Origin: Linnemannia elongata
Taxonomy: Eukaryota > Mortierellomycota > Mortierellomycetes > Mortierellales > Mortierellaceae
Assembly: GCA_036320915.1 (NCBI GenBank)
Contig: JAXBDG010000015.1
Coordinates: 868,001-932,000, forward strand
Length of the DNA stretch: 64,000 nt
Direction of reading: 5' to 3'
Each line of letters starts with the position of its first letter. Positions within the stretch are counted from its first letter, which is position 1. The notes beneath the pieces are model-generated. The model was given only the letters and a program-made list of their open reading frames with translations. It ran no database searches and was not told where the DNA came from. Below are positions 58,473 to 64,000 of this stretch, one piece after another. A program made the translations under genes and the position numbers.

Positions 58473-60078
58473 ATGGCAAACCACATGCAGATCGTGGTGC
58501 CAGAGGGCCAAGAGTACTGGATCGAGCTCGCAAAGCACTTTGAGCAAGTCGCCTCGGCCCAACAGCAACAACAGTATAACAGCTCCTCAGGAATGTCCTT
58601 CACCACAGGTCTGCTTCTGGGCCAACTGAGTGTTGTTCTCTTGGTTATTGTCTGTTTCAAGTACCTCCTCCTCGAAGACGTCCGCTACGGCCGCAAGGTA
58701 CCCTTGTATTAATGTCCATTGACATGGATTAACAAAGGACAAGAACCCTTCTTCTTTTGCACCCTCGAGAAAAAAACCCCCCACACAACTCACTATCTTA
58801 TGTTCATTCGTAATACGGAAAAACAATAGCCCCGGTCATTCTCAAACAGAGGAGTATCGATCCCAGCACCACCCACAAAACCATCGCTCCCCTCGACAAC
58901 CACGATCTTGAACAAGACCTCCTACGATATTTACGATCATACACCAGAATCTCTTGACTGGATGACCGTCTTGATGGCCCAGGCAATTGCTCAGTACAGG
59001 GACGACTCCAAGGTCAACAATCGATTGATCAAGGCTTTGGCCGAGGCCTTGAACGGTGGTGTTCGACCTGACTGGGTGGTAAGTTATTCTTGTTTTTTTT
59101 TATATTTCTGAGAGACTGAAAAGAATTGTTAAAATTCACAGACGATAATGGTGATAAAAAGTTGTCCCAATGGCATGTGTAGAAAGGGATCCCTATTGCT
59201 CATGATATCTAACTACCAATCATTGGCCACATTCCTCTCTGTTTGTTTGTGTTTTTGTTGTCTGTATGTGTGTTGTTGATTGTAGGGACACATTCGTGTG
59301 ACAGAACTCAATCTGGGAGAAGACTTCCCGGTTCTGAGCAGAGCAAGGATCCGACCAGCCGACCAACCTGCAGGCAGCGTGGTAAGTTAGGAGTTCGAGG
59401 CATAAGATATTCTGCACCATTCATCTGCCTGCCCTCTTTTCAGGGGTATGCGTTTGCATCAACAACAAATGTGAGAAAAAAGTCAACTCATTCTATCTTG
59501 ATGTTGTTACTATTGTTAATAGCGGGCGGAAATCGATATCGACTTCAACGATCAAATCATGCTGGGTATTGAGACGTCAGTGCTAATCAATTGGCCCCGT
59601 CCCAGGATAGCAGCCCTCCCCGTCTCGCTTGTCCTCTCCGTCGTCAAATTCCAAGCAACAGTAAGCATTCACAGGAGTTTCCGCAACATCTGAGGCCACT
59701 AAGGTGTGAAAGGAGAAATGAATAATGCCCTTGCGAATTATTGACCAACCCCCCCTAAAATCATTTCCCTCCGCTTACCCTCCTCCAATTATATAGATAA
59801 CAATGCAGTTCAACACAATTGACGGCCAACAACACATTTCAATCTCAACACTCCCCGATTTCGACCTGGAATTTGGCGTACAATCTTTACTGGGCGCAAG
59901 GACAAAACTTGAGGATGTCCCTAAAGTGACCGATTTGATCACGTCGAAACTACGGGGGTTTTTTATCGACAAGTGTGTCTACCCGAACGGACGCGACATT
60001 GCCATGCCTACCTTCTGGGCTAAACGCGACATTTATGCAAAGAGTCAGTCTAGCAACAACATTAGGAAACAGCAATAG
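58473..60078 (+). CDS. MMM1: MMM1, ER subunit of the ERMES complex (329 aa)
   Basis: Five exons, all phase 0: 58473-58697, 58830-59078, 59286-59381, 59523-59660 and 59797-60078. The N-terminus is short and lumenal with a Gln run, then one membrane span (FTTGLLLGQLSVVLLVIVCF, about 43-67) that is characteristic of Mmm1. A cytosolic linker leads to the SMP lipid-binding domain: YDIYDHTPESLDWMTVLMAQ, IRVTELNLGEDFPVLSRARI, AEIDIDFNDQIMLGIETSVL, LPVSLVLSVVKFQATITMQF, LEFGVQSLLGARTKLEDVPK, and the last helix VTDLITSKLRGFFIDKCVYP. ERMES tethers ER to mitochondria and moves phospholipids between them. MMM1 binds Mdm12 and Mdm34 through the SMP domain. Because all introns sit between codons, each exon could be skipped without a frameshift. 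A C15 run lies just after the stop (60094-60108). Confidence 0.96.
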
Positions 60079-60385
60079 ATGTTCCTTCCCGACCCCCCCC
60101 CCCCCCCAATACATATACAGAAATCTCCATTTCCCAATTCTCCTCATGGTGTTGTACCTCCATGATATTCAATATGTGTTTTTGCTATTTTTATGCACAA
60201 CCATTTGGATGAATGAGTGGAGTACGAGAAAATATTATTGTTATTTCTTGATAAATAAGAGATGCTCTAATGTAGCTGCGTTTGTACGTTTGGAATGGTA
60301 CTGATATCTGAAAGTGGAAGGGTGGGGGGAAAGTGTGAAAGAATAAAAAAAATATGGGAGCCAGTTCCTTATGCGTGTGTATAGC
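60079..60385. other. Convergent intergenic region
   Basis: 307 nt between the stops of MMM1 (plus) and the ADF-H/PH gene (minus). It holds a C15 homopolymer at 60094-60108 and AT-rich sequence. No gene seen. Confidence 0.5.
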
Positions 60386-62423
60386 TTATGCAGACTCGTT
60401 GCACTTCATGAATCCAGCAATGGCCATCTCCTTGTCCTTGGTCGAGTCGCTGAAGAAGTAGTGGGAGTCGCCGTTCTTCAAGTCGATACGGAAGCTGTTG
60501 GGGATCAAGACGTCCAAGGAAGCATCGGCAATGTGAACAACCTGACCTCCGACCTTCAAGTTCATGATGGGGGCGCGACCAATCTCATCCCTGTAGAGTG
60601 AGACAGTTTGGCCCTGCATGACATAGAAACGACGCTTCCAGAAGGGCGATCCAGCAACCTGAATGGTGAGGTAGCCCGACAATCCCGATCCACGAAGACG
60701 CTCCATCTCAATCAACTGCTTCTTCATTGCCTCGCGAGCAATGCGGTCAGACTCCTCCTTGCGCTTGCGCTCCAATTCCAAGGCCTGCTTCTGAGCAAAC
60801 AACTCCTGCTCGCGTGCTTCACGCTCCTCGGTCTCTCTTTGGCGCTTGGCAGCCTCGGCGCGACGCTGACGTTCCATCTCCTCGCGGACCTTGCGCTCAG
60901 CAGCCTCAATCTCCATCTGACGCTCGGTTCTGGGGGTCGACAAGCCCGAGCGAGGGGATCCAGTCCTGACAGGGCTGGGGGACGAAGGCACCTCGGCCAC
61001 AGACTGCTGGACAAGGGTGTCAATGGCGATGGGGGCTGCTGCAACGGGGGCAGCAACAGTGGCGGGGGCGAAGGCAGGAGAAGAAGAGGCGGGGGCAACA
61101 GGGGCGGGTGAGACGGGGGTAGCTGGGCGAGGCGCTGGAACGGGTGAGCCATTGGAAGCAATAGGGGTCGAGGGCATCACGGGCGAATTGGCCTCGGGTG
61201 TTGGGGGTCCGTCAATCAATCCAAGACGGGTGCGAACTCTTTCCTCGGTTAACTCTGCAAGGCTCGAAGTGTTGATCTGAACATTACTCGCCTTGAACAA
61301 GGCGCCAACAGCCTTTCCGTGAACCAGTGCGCGAGCTATTGTTTTTGTTTTAGGGAGCATTCATTCATTACTAAATTAGTTTGACGTTTTATTCGGAGAG
61401 AGACGGATTAATGATGGATAATGCATCGGTAAATTCAGTTTAGACAATCAAACTTACCACGACGGAGACCACTGTGGCGGGAGGAATATCAATCCAAAAG
61501 GAGTAACATTACCAAGAATGAACCAAGGGGAGAAGAAAGGGGACGCGAGCAAAGGAATGAGAAAAGGGAGGGAAGGGGGAAAAGGCTGGTTAGTAACGTG
61601 GGAGAGAGCAAAGACCCGTCGCCACTGAATTTTCTTTATTTCTTTCCTGCCGTTTGTCGTATCGAAACAGGAATGAATGGTCGCACAAATGACAACAACG
61701 AAACATCATCCAACGTGTTTTCCCCCCTCAACCTCCCAAACTCTCGATAGAACCTCTCTCTTGCTCCACGGCACAAGCGCTGATTGCCCACTACAGAAAT
61801 ACAAAACACAAGAGTGAAGTGCTCTCATCTTTGGTTGGAAAAGAATAGGGCTTATTTTTGTTCGCTGCCTCTCTTTTTTGTCGCCGCTTGCTTTCCTGTA
61901 CCGATAATAAGAGCTTGCTGTTGGTTGTTCAATATGCGGATGGTGCTTACCTGACTTGCTCAGAGACGTAGGCGAGGAGAGCGAATCGGTCCTCGATCCT
62001 GACGAATCCATAAAGGACTTCCTCCTTGAGGTTGGAGGTCAACTCGTCGATGCCACCGGTTCCCCTGGAGTAGAGTGAGATCTTATCTCTTGTGTCATGG
62101 TATCCGAGGATGAGCCTACAGTTTAGATTTTGAGAAGCGACACTTATGAGTTGTCTCGTTGATGTGGTTTCCTCACTCTGGCATACTCTTGTGTGTTTCA
62201 ATCCTTGTTAGTTGTTGTTATCGTTGACGATGGTTGTTGCTGTTGTCGTCACTCTCGTCTCGTGGACCATTTTTTTGAGGCTTGTGGTTGCAAGTATCAT
62301 TGGTTGTTCCGGTGGGCGGTGAAGAAGAAAAAGTTGGGTCGATTTTTACCAGTTGGTGGGAGTTCCAGAGATGATATCCTGGTAGGCCTCAAGGATGGCG
62401 GGATCAGTCAAGTCGCAGGACAT
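60386..62423 (-). CDS. Coactosin-type ADF-H domain plus PH domain protein (400 aa)
   Basis: Four exons: 62423-62350, 62115-61951, a 14-nt micro-exon 61471-61458, and 61335-60386. Residues 1-~105 form an ADF-homology domain of coactosin type: MSCDLTDPAILEAYQDIISG, WLILGYHDTRDKISLYSRGT, LYGFVRIEDRFALLAYVSEQ, then VSGLRRARALVHGKAVGALF, which is read only if the micro-exon is included. A Pro/Ala/Val linker (about 140-210) and a long Arg/Glu-rich helix (about 215-295, RQMEIEAAERKVREEMERQR) follow. Residues 303-400 form a PH domain (LSGYLTIQVAGSPFWKRRFY, SFRIDLKNGDSHYFFSDSTK). ADF-H binds actin and PH binds phosphoinositides, so a link between cortical actin and membrane is likely but inferred. The gene converges on MMM1 with 307 nt between. 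Confidence 0.88.
61458..61471 (-). other. 14-nt internal micro-exon
   Basis: Flanked by a CCACAG acceptor and a GTAAGT donor. It supplies four whole codons and two partial ones (S-G-L-R-R-A) in the conserved SGLRRARALVH stretch of coactosin-type domains. Skipping it shifts the frame. Confidence 0.85.
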
Positions 62424-64000
62424 TATGTGTTATTATGAGGTTGGAGGGTGGTGGTATATGTGCGCTATAGAAGAAGAGAAGACGAAGAGAGGGCGTAAGT
62501 TTTTGAGAGTTGAGGAGGAGTAGATGATGAGCAAAGTTGGACAGGAGGGTGGGAGAATGATGGCGTTCAGGTGTTTTACGTGTAAGGGAGAAAGAGAGAG
62601 AGAGAGTGAGTGACAAGCTGCAGATGTCTGTGGGCTGAGAGGGTGATGGTGAGAAAGGGGGTATTGATGAGAGAAGGAAAGAAAAGGTGCTGAGAAGAAG
62701 AAGGATGATGAGCAGCGAAGTGGAAAAGGTAAAAAAGAAAAAGAAGACTAAGAAGGGAAAAGGAAGAGGCTGGAACTCGAAGTTACCTTTTCAATAATTC
62801 TCGGGTTAAAGAAAGAAGAAAAAAATTCTATTTTTTCCCCTCCTCCCCTCTCTGCAACGACAATATACATACGGTATCATCTTCTGTAGTATGGATGTGT
62901 GAGGTGTCTCTTGTCTCTTGTTGGCACTGAGAGCACTCCTCTCTCGTTGCTCTTTTTTTGTGAACTGTCAGCCAGCCATAGACTGGATCTGGCCATCATC
63001 GGCTCTCGACTCTGTTTTTGTATGTCTCTCTGTCTTGGTTGGCGAACTTGCAATCCTACCTTACCTACTCCCTCAAAAAACGTGTCTTTTGTGTCCTTCT
63101 CCTTCTTCATCGCCCTTGTTTGTCCTACCTCTTCACTCGGCTGGATATCTAGGCATTCTGTTGAAGACAAAAAGTCATCTATAGAAACATGCCTTCATGA
63201 ACAATAAAACTTTGGTGGCACATATCCATCCTCCTTTTACACTTTGACTCCTCCCGCGCCAGAATTCAAGGTCAAGCAAGACACCTTTTTTTTTTTTTTT
63301 TTTCTTTTTTCCCTCCAATTAGGGAGATTGACCTATCGCATGTGCTGCACAGTCCAAGTGAATCATGACTGCTTCCCTGCGTTCCCTTTGAACTGAACTA
63401 GAGAGTGGTGTGGTGTGGCCTGTCAGCGTCCCTTGCCTTGGGAGGTTGGCATCATCTCTTTCGTCTTTCACTTCTTCTGCAACTACATCTCTCCTGACAC
63501 AACCGCCGCTACATTAACAGACACACCATCGCACATCACTCAGGGAACCAACAACAAGTAGCAAGGACCAACGCCGCGATAGGATACAACAGACACACCA
63601 GCTCGTCATGGTAATGCAAGATAAACCCAACTTCAGCAAACAGACATCATCAACTCAGGAACCACTTGTTCTCAGGGTGTTGACCACAAGGACTGGTCGC
63701 GCGCGCGTTGGACCCTTTCAATTGACTCAGAGAATAAAGAACTCACACTTTGGATTGGCCTTAATTGGTCTTTCCAATCGTCTCAAGGAACAAAGACCCG
63801 CACTCTGGGTCGAACCGTTTTGTCGTATTCTTGACTATTCTGCTGGTCCTTTGTCCAGACGACCCATACGTTCCAACCATCAGTTGCCACGTTGCTACTC
63901 AACTCCTCCATTCAGGGGGGTATCACCAACACACTAATTGACGCATCATGGATTAACACCACCATTATATCGACAACTTTTTCACTCCGGTTCAACTACA
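62424..64000. other. Right flank, no supported gene
   Basis: GA-rich leader of the ADF-H/PH gene to about 62870, then mixed sequence, a T20 run near 63282-63301, and from 63500 a CA-rich stretch resembling the 5' leaders seen elsewhere. A frame of 109 codons starts at 63608 in good context, but it has no domain and could be the start of a gene beyond the window. A GGTTCGACCC string (minus, near 63815-63825) resembles a tRNA B box but has no A box or cloverleaf. Confidence 0.4.

Noticed and set aside
58698..58829. MMM1 intron 1 using a GTATTA donor after VPL
   Set aside because: It can be made to fit in frame, but the AAG|GTACCC donor with the CAATAG acceptor is simpler and phase 0 like the other MMM1 introns.
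63805..63830. tRNA B-box-like GGTTCGACCC on the minus strand
   Set aside because: No A box, acceptor stem or anticodon arm can be drawn around it.

Overview
This is a 64 kb stretch of an intron-rich fungal nuclear genome. I placed 17 protein-coding genes by joining exons whose reading frames, splice sites and protein-family identities all agree. Fungal origin is shown by MMM1 (ERMES complex), a HAM1-type fungal protein, a DSF2-like Sel1-repeat protein and a peroxisomal acyl-CoA oxidase. Multiple short GT-AG introns per gene, retention of Argonaute and a TMEM41-type scramblase, and very long A/T homopolymers fit an early-diverging lineage such as Mortierellomycotina. That placement is inference; no rRNA or tRNA gene is present to test it.

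Layout, left to right: a DSF2-like Sel1-repeat gene (-); an orphan Ser/Gln-rich gene (+); a 3 kb gap holding a good C/D-box snoRNA candidate; a Golgi-type O-fucosyltransferase-like gene (+); a divergent G-protein alpha subunit (-); a 4.3 kb AT-rich gap; ICT1-like mitochondrial peptidyl-tRNA hydrolase (-) and tri-snRNP protein SNU66/SART1 (-), in tandem; lysophosphatidate acyltransferase (+), divergent from SNU66; mitochondrial ribosomal protein uS17m (-); a small, strongly codon-biased Gln-rich gene (+) and a complete Argonaute (+); a TMEM41/VTT-domain gene (+) converging on acyl-CoA oxidase (-, with a C-terminal SKL signal); a coiled-coil gene (+) converging on VPS71/ZNHIT1 (-); a B-box/DUF2009 gene (-); a HAM1-like gene (+); MMM1 (+); and an ADF-H/PH-domain gene (-) converging on MMM1. 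The last 1.6 kb has no gene I can support.

The genes do not form a pathway or cluster; this is ordinary chromosomal housekeeping territory. Some themes recur: lipid and organelle-contact biology (acyltransferase, TMEM41-type, MMM1, acyl-CoA oxidase, possibly the HAM1-like protein), RNA biology (SNU66, Argonaute, snoRNA candidate), mitochondrial translation (ICT1, uS17m) and chromatin (VPS71).

The most notable observations are the snoRNA candidate, a GC-AG intron required to complete the VPS71 zinc finger, a possible ATG-only first exon with a GC donor in the G-alpha gene together with its unusual nucleotide-binding residues, a 14-nt micro-exon, a VTT domain split by about 150 residues, and the Gln-rich small protein beside Argonaute.
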